A DNA stretch of 64,000 bases from Sphingomonas sp. R-74633 (GTDB lineage: Bacteria; Pseudomonadota; Alphaproteobacteria; Sphingomonadales; Sphingomonadaceae): NCBI RefSeq assembly GCF_013416555.1, contig NZ_JACCFG010000002.1, positions 62,001 to 126,000 of the forward strand. The letters are read 5' to 3'. The position numbers were made by a program, and so were the translations under genes. Below, piece after piece: positions 53,800-64,000 of the stretch (position 1 is its first letter; the number at the start of each line of letters is the position of its first letter). The notes under the pieces are model-generated. The model saw nothing but the letters and a program-made list of their open reading frames with translations, had not been told where the DNA came from and made no database searches.

Positions 53800-54109
53800 T
53801 GATGACCTCCCCGGTCTTGACGGCGACACGGACCTTCTTGCCGTCACGCTCTTCGAAGCGCACGCGGGTGGCCTTGCCGTCCTTGGTCACATGCGCGACC
53901 TTCGAGATTGCCATCGGCGCTTCCGAACGCTCGAGACCGCCCTGCGGGTTGGTCTGCGAAGCCTTGCGGTGACGCACGGCGATGTTGACGCCCGACACGA
54001 CGACCTTGCCGTCCTTCGGAAGCGACTTGACGACCTCACCGGTCCGTCCCTTGTCCTTGCCGGACAGGACGATGACCTGGTCGCCCTTCTTGATCTTGGC
54101 AGCAGCCAT
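53792..54109 (-). CDS. rplX: 50S ribosomal protein L24
   Basis: A 105-residue L24 with the KOW motif [20 protein letters not shown] and [20 protein letters not shown] at 54109 overlaps the rplN stop (TGATG), with GAGGTG upstream; a GTG one codon earlier is also possible. Confidence 0.97.
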   Translation of the reverse strand: MAAAKIKKGDQVIVLSGKDKGRTGEVVKSLPKDGKVVVSGVNIAVRHRKASQTNPQGGLERSEAPMAISKVAHVTKDGKATRVRFEERDGKKVRVAVKTGEVING

Positions 54110-54477
54110 CACAGCACCTCGGGGGCGAGCGAAATGATCTTCATGAAGCCCTTCGAGCGCAGCTCGCGGACCACCGGGCCAAAGATACGGGTGCCGATCG
54201 GCTCCTCGTTCTTGTTGACCAGGACGGCAGCATTGCCGTCGAAGCGAATCACCGAGCCATCGGCGCGGCGGACGTCCTTGGCGGTGCGGACGATGACGGC
54301 ACGGTGCACGTCACCCTTCTTCACCTTGCCGCGGGGAGCAGCTTCCTTGATGCTGACGACGATGACGTCGCCCACGGAGGCGAAGCGACGCTTCGATCCG
54401 CCCAGCACCTTGATGCACTGCACCCGCTTCGCGCCGCTGTTGTCAGCGACGTCGAGATTGGACTGCATCTGGATCAT
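54109..54477 (-). CDS. rplN: 50S ribosomal protein L14
   Basis: A 122-residue L14: [20 protein letters not shown] start, [19 protein letters not shown] and [20 protein letters not shown] end. 62 bp after rpsQ, one of the larger gaps in this tightly packed run. Confidence 0.98.
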   Translation of the reverse strand: MIQMQSNLDVADNSGAKRVQCIKVLGGSKRRFASVGDVIVVSIKEAAPRGKVKKGDVHRAVIVRTAKDVRRADGSVIRFDGNAAVLVNKNEEPIGTRIFGPVVRELRSKGFMKIISLAPEVL

Positions 54478-54539
54478 CGATCCGGTTCCTTCTCGTTCGG
54501 CCTACCGAGACAATGCCCGGCGGTTCCAGTTGAAAACTC

Positions 54540-54812
54540 TTAGGCGGCTGCGTCCGACTTGGCCGGGGTCGCGTGGGTGTTCACCCGCTCGATCACCTTC
54601 CAGGTCTTCAGCTTGGAAATCGGCGCAGTCTCTTCGATGCGCACGGTCTCGCCGGCCTTGTACTCATTGCCCTCATCATGGGCATGATACTTCTTCGAGC
54701 GACGGATGATCTTGCCGTAGAGCGGGTGCTTAACCTTACGCTCCACCAGCACGACGACCGTCTTGTCGCCCTTGTCGGAAACCACGTTCCCGGTCAGCAC
54801 GCGCTTCGGCAT
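54540..54812 (-). CDS. rpsQ: 30S ribosomal protein S17
   Basis: A 90-residue S17: [40 protein letters not shown] and [19 protein letters not shown]. It follows rpmC by 10 bp in the standard order. Confidence 0.97.
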   Translation of the reverse strand: MPKRVLTGNVVSDKGDKTVVVLVERKVKHPLYGKIIRRSKKYHAHDEGNEYKAGETVRIEETAPISKLKTWKVIERVNTHATPAKSDAAA

Positions 54813-54822
54813 GGTCTCTTCC

Positions 54823-55038
54823 TTACTTCGCAGCCGAGCGCGAGCGCTCGTTCTGCAGCGTCTTGATGCGGGCGATGTCCTTGCGGACCTGCGTCACGCG
54901 GGCCGGCTTCTCGAGCTGGCTCGTCGCGGCCTGGAAACGCAGATTGAACGCCTCGCGCTTGAGGTTGCCCAGCTCGTCGGAGAGCTGGTCGTCGTTCTTC
55001 GTGCGAAGATCCTCGCGACGGTTCTTGAGAATGCTCAT
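54823..55038 (-). CDS. rpmC: 50S ribosomal protein L29
   Basis: A 71-residue L29: [20 protein letters not shown] and [20 protein letters not shown], then [15 protein letters not shown] at 55038 is chosen over TTG at 55047 because GGAGGG is properly spaced. 5 bp after rplP. Confidence 0.95.
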   Translation of the reverse strand: MSILKNRREDLRTKNDDQLSDELGNLKREAFNLRFQAATSQLEKPARVTQVRKDIARIKTLQNERSRSAAK

Positions 55039-55043
55039 CTTGT

Positions 55044-55475
55044 TCAACCCTCCAGGTGCGAGGTGTCGCCGAGGCGAGCCACGACCTTGACCTTGATCGG
55101 CAGCTTCATCGCTGCGCGCTCAAAAGCTTCCGCCGCGAGCGGGCCGGGAACGCCGTCCAGCTCGAACAGGATGCGGCCCGGCTTGACGCGGGCGACCCAG
55201 AATTCCGGCGAGCCCTTGCCCGAGCCCATGCGGACTTCAGCAGGCTTCGACGAAACCGGCACGTCCGGGAAGATGCGGATCCACAAACGGCCCTGACGCT
55301 TGATGTGACGCGTGATCGCGCGGCGAGCCGCCTCGATCTGGCGCGCGGTGATCCGCTCGGGCTCCATTGCCTTCAGGCCGTACGAGCCGAAGTTGAGCGC
55401 AGTGCCACCCTTGGCGTCGCCATGGATGCGGCCCTTGAAGGCCTTGCGGAACTTGGTGCGCTTCGGTTGCAGCAT
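55044..55475 (-). CDS. rplP: 50S ribosomal protein L16
   Basis: A 143-residue L16: [20 protein letters not shown] start, [20 protein letters not shown] and [20 protein letters not shown]. The arginine before the MGSGKG loop, a hydroxylation site in some bacteria, is present. Confidence 0.97.
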   Translation of the reverse strand: MLQPKRTKFRKAFKGRIHGDAKGGTALNFGSYGLKAMEPERITARQIEAARRAITRHIKRQGRLWIRIFPDVPVSSKPAEVRMGSGKGSPEFWVARVKPGRILFELDGVPGPLAAEAFERAAMKLPIKVKVVARLGDTSHLEG

Positions 55476-55491
55476 TTCTCTGTCCTAACCT

Positions 55492-56201
<710 letters not shown>

Positions 56202-56202
<1 letters not shown>

Positions 56203-56579
56203 TATGCTTCTTCCTGCTCGCGGACGACGATGCGAAGACGGCTGAACGGCTTCAGGATGCGGGTGGACTTGCCACGGCCGCGGGTCGCGAAGCGCTTCAT
56301 CGTGATCGACTTGCCGACCGAAGCCTCGGCGACGACGAGCGCGTCGACGTCGAGGTTATGGTTGTTTTCCGCATTGGCGATCGCCGAGGCGAGAACCTTG
56401 CGGGCATCGACGGCCATGGCCTTGGTCGAGAACTGAAGGATGTTCAGCGCGTCGCCGGCCTTCTTGCCGCGGATCAGGCCCGCAACGAGGTTCAGCTTCT
56501 GCGCCGAGCCGCGGATCTGCGTGGCGACGGCAAGGGCTTCCTTGTCGCCGACCTTACGGGGGGCTGCCTGCTTAGACAT
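56202..56579 (-). CDS. rplV: 50S ribosomal protein L22
   Basis: A 125-residue L22 that lines the exit tunnel: [40 protein letters not shown] and the hairpin end [20 protein letters not shown]. Overlaps both neighbours by one base (TAATG). Confidence 0.97.
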
Positions 56580-56857
56580 TAGCGCTTACCCTTCTTGTCG
56601 GCTGCGTGGCCCGGGAAGAAGCGCGTGGGAGCGAACTCGCCAAGCTTCATGCCGACCATGTCCTCGTTGACCGAGACCGGCACGAACTTGCGGCCGTTGT
56701 AGACGTTGAACGTCAGGCCGACGAAGTCCGGCAGGATCGTCGAGCGGCGCGACCAGGTCTTGATCGGACCGGCGCGGGTGCCCTGGTCCTGCGCGGTCTG
56801 CGCCTTCTTGAGCAGGTGGAGGTCCACGAAAGGACCCTTCCAAACGGAGCGAGCCAT
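56579..56857 (-). CDS. rpsS: 30S ribosomal protein S19
   Basis: A 92-residue S19: [40 protein letters not shown] and [20 protein letters not shown]. 3 bp after rplB. Confidence 0.98.
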   Translation of the reverse strand: MARSVWKGPFVDLHLLKKAQTAQDQGTRAGPIKTWSRRSTILPDFVGLTFNVYNGRKFVPVSVNEDMVGMKLGEFAPTRFFPGHAADKKGKR

Positions 56858-56860
56858 GGG

Positions 56861-57712
56861 TTAGCCCTTCTTCTTCGCGTGACGGCTGCGGATGATCATC
56901 TTGTCCGTCGCCTTGTTGTGGCGGGTGCGCGCACCCTTGGTCGGCTTGCCCCACGGAGTGACCGGATGACGGCCGCCCGAGGTACGGCCTTCACCACCGC
57001 CGTGCGGGTGGTCGACCGGGTTCTTCGCGACACCGCGGGTCAGCGGGCGGATGCCCTTCCAGCGGTTGCGGCCGGCCTTGCCGAGGTTGGTGTTCTGGTT
57101 GTCCGGGTTGGACACCGCACCGACCGTCGCCATGCAATTGCCGTGGATGTAGCGCTGCTCGCCCGAGTTCAGGCGAACGATCACCATGCCGCGATCACGG
57201 CCGACGACCTGCACATAGGTGCCTGCCGAACGTGCGATCTGACCGCCCTTGCCCGGCTTCATCTCCACATTGTGGACGATGGTGCCGACCGGCATCGAGC
57301 TGAGCTCCATGGCGTTGCCCGGCTTCACGTCGGTCTTCTTGCCGGCGATCACCTTGTCACCGACAGCGAGACGCTGCGGAGCGATGATGTAGGCGACGCG
57401 GTCCTTGCCCGCTTCGTCCTTGCCGTAGTTGACCAGCGCGATGAAGGCGGTGCGGTTGGGATCATACTCGATCCGCTCCACGGTGCCTTCAACGTCCCAG
57501 AGGCGACGCTTGAAGTCGATGATGCGGTAGCGCTGCTTGTGACCGCCGGCGATGCCGCGCGAGGTCACATGGCCCTTGTTGTTGCGGCCGCCGGTCTTGG
57601 TCTTGCCCTCGGTCAGACCCTTGACCGGACGACCCTTGTACAGGGCCGAGCGGTCGATCAGGATCAGGCCACGGACGCCAGGCGACGTCGGGTTATAATT
57701 CTTGAGTGCCAT
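56861..57712 (-). CDS. rplB: 50S ribosomal protein L2
   Basis: A 283-residue L2, near the peptidyl transferase centre: [20 protein letters not shown] start, the [20 protein letters not shown] core and [20 protein letters not shown] with the conserved His. Overlaps the rplW stop by one base. Confidence 0.98.
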   Translation of the reverse strand: MALKNYNPTSPGVRGLILIDRSALYKGRPVKGLTEGKTKTGGRNNKGHVTSRGIAGGHKQRYRIIDFKRRLWDVEGTVERIEYDPNRTAFIALVNYGKDEAGKDRVAYIIAPQRLAVGDKVIAGKKTDVKPGNAMELSSMPVGTIVHNVEMKPGKGGQIARSAGTYVQVVGRDRGMVIVRLNSGEQRYIHGNCMATVGAVSNPDNQNTNLGKAGRNRWKGIRPLTRGVAKNPVDHPHGGGEGRTSGGRHPVTPWGKPTKGARTRHNKATDKMIIRSRHAKKKG

Positions 57713-58032
57713 TACGCCTTCACCCCCTGGGTGATGTCGATCATGTCGCCGTCAGCGAGCGTGACGATCGCCTTCTTGATGTCCGAGCGCTTGTATGCGG
57801 CGCCCTTCCACTTCTTGGTCTTGCCCTTCTGGACGATCGTGTTGACGCCAGTGACCTTGACCTCGAACAGCGCCTCGACGGCAGCCTTGATCTCGGGTTT
57901 GGTGGCGTCGCCGGCGACCTTGAACACAACGGCGTTGTGCTCGGAGACCAGGGTCGACTTCTCGGTGATGTGCGGCGCGACAATCACGTCATAGTGACGG
58001 ATGTCGATCGCGGCTGCCTGCTTCTTAGCCAT
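57712..58032 (-). CDS. rplW: 50S ribosomal protein L23
   Basis: A 106-residue L23, the tunnel-exit docking site for trigger factor and [23 protein letters not shown] and [20 protein letters not shown]. Overlaps rplD by 8 bp. Confidence 0.97.
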   Translation of the reverse strand: MAKKQAAAIDIRHYDVIVAPHITEKSTLVSEHNAVVFKVAGDATKPEIKAAVEALFEVKVTGVNTIVQKGKTKKWKGAAYKRSDIKKAIVTLADGDMIDITQGVKA

Positions 58033-58639
58033 TGAAGCGCGCCTCCAGCTTCTCGACGGCAGCGCGGGTCAGGACCAGCGTGTCGTGCTTCAGGATGTCA
58101 TAGACGTTGGCGCCCACCGCGGGGAGGACGTTCACGCCGATCAGGTTGCGCGCAGCCAGGAAGCCGTTGCCGGCCTCGCCGTCGATCACCAGGGCCGTGC
58201 GGCCGGTGCCGAGCTTGGCGAACTGGTTCTTCAACTCCGCGGTCTTGGCGGTGCCGAACGCGTCGAGGACGATCAGCGAGCCTGCCTTGGCGTGGCTGCT
58301 GAGGGCCATCTTCAGGCCGAGCGCGCGGATCTTCTTGTTCAGGCCGGGGTTGAAGTCACGGACGCGGGCGCCGTGAGCCTTACCACCACCGATGAACACC
58401 GGAGCGCGGCGATCGCCGTGACGCGCCGTACCGCCGCCCTTCTGGCGACCGAACTTCTTGCCCGTGCGAGCGACGTCAGCACGCTCGCGCGTACCACGCG
58501 CGGTGGCGCGGCGCTTCTCGAGCTGCCAGGTGACGACGCGGTGCAGGATGTCAGCGCGCGGTTCGATGCCGAAAACGGCCTCGTTCAGCTCGATGTCGCC
58601 CGATGCCTTCGCGTCGAGGGTTTGAACCTTGACCTTCAC
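58025..58639 (-). CDS. rplD: 50S ribosomal protein L4
   Basis: A 204-residue L4: [20 protein letters not shown], the tunnel loop [20 protein letters not shown] and [21 protein letters not shown]4 autoregulates S10 operons in some bacteria; a leader hairpin ahead of rplC is noted separately. 2 bp after rplC. Confidence 0.97.
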   Translation of the reverse strand: MKVKVQTLDAKASGDIELNEAVFGIEPRADILHRVVTWQLEKRRATARGTRERADVARTGKKFGRQKGGGTARHGDRRAPVFIGGGKAHGARVRDFNPGLNKKIRALGLKMALSSHAKAGSLIVLDAFGTAKTAELKNQFAKLGTGRTALVIDGEAGNGFLAARNLIGVNVLPAVGANVYDILKHDTLVLTRAAVEKLEARFNG

Positions 58640-58641
58640 GT

Positions 58642-59400
58642 TCAGCCCTCCTGGCCTTCGGTCGCCTCGGGAGCCTCGGTCACTTCGGCCGGGGTTTCCG
58701 CGGGGGCGGTGTCGTTGTTGTTGGCGATCGACTTGATGCCGGCCGGGAACGGCGCATCGGCATGACGGTCAACCTTGACGGCGTCCTTGACGAACAGCCA
58801 GCCGCCCTTCGAGCCAGGGACCGAGCCCTTGACGAAGATCAGGCCGCGCTCGACGTCGGTGCCGACGATCTCGAGGTTCTGCTGGGTGCGATACTTGTCA
58901 CCCATGTGACCGGCCATCTTCTTGTTCTTGAAGACCTTGCCCGGATCCTGGCGCTGACCGGTCGAACCGAGCGAGCGGTGCGAAACCGAGACGCCGTGGG
59001 TGGCGCGCAGACCGCCGAAGCCCCAACGCTTCATGCCGCCCGCAAAGCCCTTGCCCTGGGTCTTGCCCTGGATGTCGACGAACTGGCCGGCGACATAGTG
59101 GTCGGCCGAAATCTCGGCGCCCACTTCGAGCAGGCCGTCCGCGTCGACGCGGAACTCGTGGACCACAGCCTTGGGCTCGACTTCGGCCTTGCCGAAGTGG
59201 CCGCGCTGCGGCTTGGCGACATTCTTGCTCTTCGCCGTGCCGGCGCCGAGCTGGACGGCAGTGTAGCCGTCACGATCCTTCTCGCGGACGGAGACGACCT
59301 GAACGCCTTCGAGTGCCAGGACGGTGACGGGCACGTGGCGGCCGTCATCCTGGAACAGGCGGGTCATCCCCAACTTCTTCGCGATCACGCCAGTGCGCAT
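58642..59400 (-). CDS. rplC: 50S ribosomal protein L3 with acidic C-terminal tail
   Basis: A 252-residue L3; E. coli L3 has 209. Core motifs: [40 protein letters not shown] and the [20 protein letters not shown] loop whose Gln is methylated in relatives. The last 25 or so residues are an Ala/Pro/Glu-rich acidic tail ([20 protein letters not shown]). A 385-bp gap, not the usual tight junction, separates it from rpsJ. Confidence 0.96.
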   Translation of the reverse strand: MRTGVIAKKLGMTRLFQDDGRHVPVTVLALEGVQVVSVREKDRDGYTAVQLGAGTAKSKNVAKPQRGHFGKAEVEPKAVVHEFRVDADGLLEVGAEISADHYVAGQFVDIQGKTQGKGFAGGMKRWGFGGLRATHGVSVSHRSLGSTGQRQDPGKVFKNKKMAGHMGDKYRTQQNLEIVGTDVERGLIFVKGSVPGSKGGWLFVKDAVKVDRHADAPFPAGIKSIANNNDTAPAETPAEVTEAPEATEGQEG

Positions 59401-59411
59401 GACCAGTTGCT

Positions 59412-59450
59412 CCTATGCATAGGCACCCGAGGGGGAATTCCCACGGGTGC
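59412..59450 (-). promoter_or_regulatory. structured leader next to the rplC start
   Basis: CCTATGCATAGG (59412-59423) is a perfect 12-bp palindrome whose minus-strand 3' half contains the rplC ribosome binding site (AGGAG, 9 nt before the ATG). Directly upstream, GCACCCG (59423-59429) pairs with CGGGTGC (59444-59450). Pairing of the palindrome would hide the ribosome binding site. A role in L4- or RNA-based control is inferred. Confidence 0.45.
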
Positions 59451-59750
59451 GTGCTTCAGCCCGAAAATATGATGCGAGCCCCCGTCCGGGCTGAACCCCC
59501 TCCCGAAGGAAGAGGCGACGGGGGACGCAGACCCGGTTCTCCGAAGAGGCCGGCGGTATCCCTATCGCGATGTGAGTGCGCTCGTGGCGCCCTCCGGTTC
59601 CTTGCTTTGGATCGGGATCGATCCGGTGGAGGAACTGGCGAATCCCCCTCAAGGGAATCGCGAATCTCGTGTGGAGGCGCGCCTTTACGTCAGCAGCGCT
59701 TCCCTGTCCACCCCTTCACCTGCAATCCCGTGCGGGAATGCGCCGGAAGG

Positions 59751-59775
59751 AGAAAGCCCCCGCTTTCGCGAGGGC
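59751..59775 (-). terminator. terminator or attenuator after rpsJ
   Basis: GCCCCCGC (59756-59763), loop TTTC, GCGAGGGC (59768-59775): an 8-bp stem with one G-U pair in the minus-strand RNA, followed by TTTCT (complement of 59751-59755), 11 bp after the rpsJ stop. Confidence 0.65.
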
Positions 59776-59785
59776 CTCAACCAGC

Positions 59786-60097
59786 TTACGCCAGCTTGAT
59801 CTCGACATCGACGCCGGCGGCGAGGTCGAGCTTCATCAGCGCGTCCACGGTCTGCGGGGTCGGCTGCACGATGTCGAGCATGCGCTTGTAGGTGCGCACT
59901 TCGAACTGCTCGCGCGACTTCTTGTCGATGTGGGGGCCACGGTTGACCGTGAACTTCTCGATCTTCGTCGGAAGCGGGATCGGGCCACGGATGAGAGCGC
60001 CGGTGCGGCGCGCAGTGTCGGCGATGTCGCCGGTCGCCTGGTCGAGCACTCGGTGATCGAACGCCTTCAGACGAATGCGGATATTCTGCGTTTCCAT
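59786..60097 (-). CDS. rpsJ: 30S ribosomal protein S10
   Basis: A 103-residue S10/Nus[21 protein letters not shown] start, [20 protein letters not shown] and [20 protein letters not shown]. It also acts in transcription antitermination. Here it seems to be a monocistronic gene: own promoter candidate upstream and a terminator right after it. Confidence 0.97.
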   Translation of the reverse strand: METQNIRIRLKAFDHRVLDQATGDIADTARRTGALIRGPIPLPTKIEKFTVNRGPHIDKKSREQFEVRTYKRMLDIVQPTPQTVDALMKLDLAAGVDVEIKLA

Positions 60098-60165
60098 GGA
60101 CCTACCAATGTGAAAGAGCGGGGCCCGTTGCCGAGCCTCTAGCTGTACCCAAAACTGAAGGCGCG

Positions 60166-60194
60166 CCTCTACAGGCAGACTCGATTCGGATCAA
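60166..60194 (-). promoter_or_regulatory. candidate rpsJ promoter
   Basis: Minus strand TTGATC (60189-60194), 17-bp spacer, TAGAGG (60166-60171), giving a leader of about 60 nt. It lies between the lipoprotein gene and rpsJ, consistent with rpsJ being separated from tuf. Confidence 0.4.
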
Positions 60195-60245
60195 CCCCCC
60201 GGCGCGGCGAATTTTTGCACCCGCACACGCCCAGCCGCGCAACCG

Positions 60246-60728
60246 CTAGAAACAATGCCCGACCGGCTGCCCATATTCGGGCAGGATGCGCAACCGGCGC
60301 TTGCCCCAATAGCTGATGTCGGTCGAGAAACGCACCTTCGCGCCCGGCTTGGTCCAGATCTCCTGATCGCCGCGGTCCTCCTGCCCGGTGCGGCAGAGCG
60401 TCCAGCCATTGGCCTTGAGCACCGGGTTCACTTCCAGCACCGCATCCTGGTCGCCGTCGCTCCACAGGGTCAGCTCGTAGAAGCCCGAGCCCTTCCCCTC
60501 CTTCATGTCGACCGCGCCGCGGAACGGGCCCTTGCCGAACAGCCTCACGCCCTCCTTGCGGCAGCGCAGGGCATTGGAGGTGTGGAAGCAGGGCGTGAAG
60601 CCCAGCTTCTCGGCAAAGGCCTGGTTGCCCATGACAGGCAGCCCCTCGGCGCCGAGATTGGGCGGCGGTGGAGTCGGGCTGCAGGCGGCGAGCAATGCGA
60701 AGACCAGCATCCCCAAGCCAACGCGCAT
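60246..60728 (-). CDS. uncharacterised lipoprotein between tuf and rpsJ
   Basis: A 160-residue lipoprotein: lipobox LAAC (Cys16), then a Pro-rich linker. The body has Cys at TPCFHTS, ALRCRKEG, TLCRTGQ and the final GHCF, enough for two disulfides. GGGGAG lies 5 nt before the ATG. It interrupts the str-S10 junction, with a terminator after tuf (60809) ahead of it. Family not recognised. Confidence 0.7.
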   Translation of the reverse strand: MRVGLGMLVFALLAACSPTPPPPNLGAEGLPVMGNQAFAEKLGFTPCFHTSNALRCRKEGVRLFGKGPFRGAVDMKEGKGSGFYELTLWSDGDQDAVLEVNPVLKANGWTLCRTGQEDRGDQEIWTKPGAKVRFSTDISYWGKRRLRILPEYGQPVGHCF

Positions 60729-60808
60729 GCCACTCTCCCCTTCCCTGCCCGCACACCCATTCGCATGCGACGGTATATTGTTACACTTGCCGGAGTCCGC
60801 CGCAACAG

Positions 60809-60840
60809 AAAAGCCCGGCCTCCCCTGGGGGAAGCCGGGC
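60809..60840 (-). terminator. Rho-independent terminator after tuf
   Basis: A GCCCGGC...GCCGGGC stem extended by a C/G-run (60813-60840) with a T-run on the minus strand (complement of 60809-60812), 34 bp after the tuf stop. Ends the str operon. Confidence 0.85.
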
Positions 60841-60874
60841 CTTCTGGTTTCAGTTCACGCCCGAAGGCGCGATC

Positions 60875-62068
60875 TTACTTCTGGATTTCAGCAACCACGC
60901 CGGCGCCGACGGTACGGCCGCCTTCACGGATCGTGAAGCGCTGGCCAACGTCCATGGCGATCGGAGCGATGAGCTTGATGCCCAGCGACACGTTGTCGCC
61001 CGGCATGACCATCTCGGTGCCTTCCGGCAGCTCGATCGTGCCGGTCACGTCCGTGGTACGGAAGTAGAACTGCGGACGATAGTTGGCGAAGAACGGCGTG
61101 TGACGGCCACCCTCGTCCTTCGACAGCACGTACACTTCCGACTTGAAGTCGGTGTGCGGCTTGATCGAACCCGGCTTGGCCAGAACCTGACCACGCTCGA
61201 CTTCGTCACGGCCAACGCCGCGGATCAGCGCGCCGATGTTGTCGCCGGCCTCGCCCTGGTCGAGCAGCTTGCGGAACATTTCAACGCCGGTGACGGTCGT
61301 CTTGCGGACGGTCTCCTGGATGCCGACGATCTCGACTTCCTCACCAACCTTGACGATGCCGGTCTCGACGCGGCCGGTCACCACGGTGCCGCGGCCCGAG
61401 ATCGAGAACACGTCTTCGATCGGCATCATGAACGGCTTGTCGAGCGGACGCTCCGGCTGCGGGATCGACTCGTCGACGGCCTTCATCAGCTCAAGAATGG
61501 CTTCCTGGCCGAGCTTGGCGTCCGAACCCGAGAGGGCGGCGGTAGCCGAACCACGGATGATCGGAATGTTGTCGCCGTCGAACTCGCGCTTGCTGAGCTC
61601 TTCGCGGATTTCCATCTCGACCAGCTCGAGGATTTCCTCGTCGTCGACCAGGTCGCACTTGTTGAGGAAGACCACCATGGTCGGCACGCCAACCTGGCGA
61701 GCGAGCAGGATGTGCTCCTTGGTCTGCGGCATCGGGCCGTCGGTGGCGGCGACCACGAGGATCGCGCCGTCCATCTGGGCGGCACCGGTGATCATGTTCT
61801 TCACATAGTCGGCGTGGCCCGGGCAATCGACGTGCGCATAGTGGCGCGCGGCGGTCTCATACTCGACGTGCGCGGTCGAGATGGTGATGCCGCGCTCGCG
61901 CTCTTCCGGAGCCTTGTCGATGTTCGCGAAGTCAACCGCGACGCCGCCCGAGGTCTCGGCGAGAACCTTGGTGATTGCAGCCGTCAGCGAGGTCTTGCCG
62001 TGATCGACGTGACCGATGGTGCCGATGTTGAGGTGCGGCTTGTTCCGCTCAAACTTTGCCTTCGCCAT
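60875..62068 (-). CDS. tuf: elongation factor Tu
   Basis: A 397-residue EF-Tu that delivers aminoacyl-tRNA to the ribosome. G1 GHVDHGKT at 19-26, G3 [13 protein letters not shown]4 NKCD, then domains 2 and 3 ([31 protein letters not shown]). Standard length. Last gene of the str operon in this window; it may also have an internal promoter. Confidence 0.98.
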   Translation of the reverse strand: MAKAKFERNKPHLNIGTIGHVDHGKTSLTAAITKVLAETSGGVAVDFANIDKAPEERERGITISTAHVEYETAARHYAHVDCPGHADYVKNMITGAAQMDGAILVVAATDGPMPQTKEHILLARQVGVPTMVVFLNKCDLVDDEEILELVEMEIREELSKREFDGDNIPIIRGSATAALSGSDAKLGQEAILELMKAVDESIPQPERPLDKPFMMPIEDVFSISGRGTVVTGRVETGIVKVGEEVEIVGIQETVRKTTVTGVEMFRKLLDQGEAGDNIGALIRGVGRDEVERGQVLAKPGSIKPHTDFKSEVYVLSKDEGGRHTPFFANYRPQFYFRTTDVTGTIELPEGTEMVMPGDNVSLGIKLIAPIAMDVGQRFTIREGGRTVGAGVVAEIQK

Positions 62069-62127
62069 TGTTTTCCTACCTTCTGATCTCTGATTCCGCG
62101 CCGCCAGGGGATTCGCCGGAAGGCGGC

Positions 62128-62156
62128 CCCATAGCGGCTGTTTTCAAGTTACGCCA
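62128..62156 (-). promoter_or_regulatory. possible internal promoter of tuf
   Basis: Minus strand TGGCGT (62151-62156), 17 bp, TATGGG (62128-62133) in the 108-bp fusA-tuf gap. The -35 is weak, but the -10 and its cgc context match the purL and rplO candidates. It would give extra tuf expression. Confidence 0.3.
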
Positions 62157-62176
62157 GCCCATCGGGCCAAGGCGTG

Positions 62177-64000
<1,824 letters not shown>

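Larger units (their letters stand above)
59401..59785. other. rpsJ-rplC intergenic leader region
   Basis: A 385-bp gap where most bacteria have about 10-50 bp. It contains the rpsJ terminator (59751-59775) and a structured leader next to rplC (59412-59450). A promoter for rplC is expected here, but no clear -35/-10 pair stood out. No credible coding frame. Confidence 0.6.

Overview
The window is about 64 kb of high-GC DNA with dense, often overlapping genes. It reads as chromosomal sequence of an alphaproteobacterium, most probably a sphingomonad. The evidence is the reversed str-S10-spc-alpha cluster with adk after secY, the accB-accC pair, bfd-bfr, a small-type PurL, many Ala-rich lipoproteins and TTG/GTG starts. 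The genus is inferred from protein style and was not tested by any search. I found no phage, plasmid, transposase, CRISPR array, tRNA or rRNA gene.

Positions 1-16100 hold mixed metabolic and stress genes: a DUF1294 tail, a GST, a TonB-domain secreted protein, a thiamine-diphosphate enzyme, a divergent HxlR/SDR pair, an ankyrin protein, CsbD, a methyltransferase, a lipoprotein hydrolase, a fused ThiS-ThiG, aroQ-accB-accC, an uncharacterised lipoprotein pair, ArsC, a diguanylate cyclase, an AraC-type regulator and a lone PAS protein. Positions 16100-23100 hold purL, DUF3052, a nitroreductase, two membrane proteins, the bfd-bfr iron-storage pair and a single-domain Hpt protein.

Positions 23200-40500 carry der, bamB and yfgM (envelope and ribosome biogenesis), panB, a self-contained two-membrane-protein plus HTH module, small secreted proteins and lipoproteins, the base-excision repair pair tag and ycaQ, guaA, a serine hydrolase and a secreted prolyl oligopeptidase.

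Positions 40700-64000 are the translation supercluster, read on the minus strand from fusA (cut by the window edge) to rplQ. It is not one uninterrupted operon. Hairpin terminators follow tuf, rpsJ, rpmD and rplQ, and non-ribosomal genes sit in the gaps: a lipoprotein between tuf and rpsJ, a histidine kinase on the opposite strand plus a small secreted protein between rpmD and rplO, and a response regulator plus an SRPBCC protein between adk and rpsM. S5 carries a long Arg-Gly-rich N-terminal extension and L3 an acidic C-terminal tail.

The intergenic regions hold several dispersed elements: VIPAKAG-type REP hairpins, a repeat with conserved ends (three copies, one partial), and a 147-bp inverted repeat with a short relative. 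A recurrent cgcTATGGG promoter element lies ahead of purL, rplO and tuf. I saw nothing that is clearly a new defence or biosynthetic system. The observations most worth checking are the signalling genes inside the ribosomal cluster, the ThiS-ThiG fusion, the S5 extension, the HTH-module operator and the dispersed elements.
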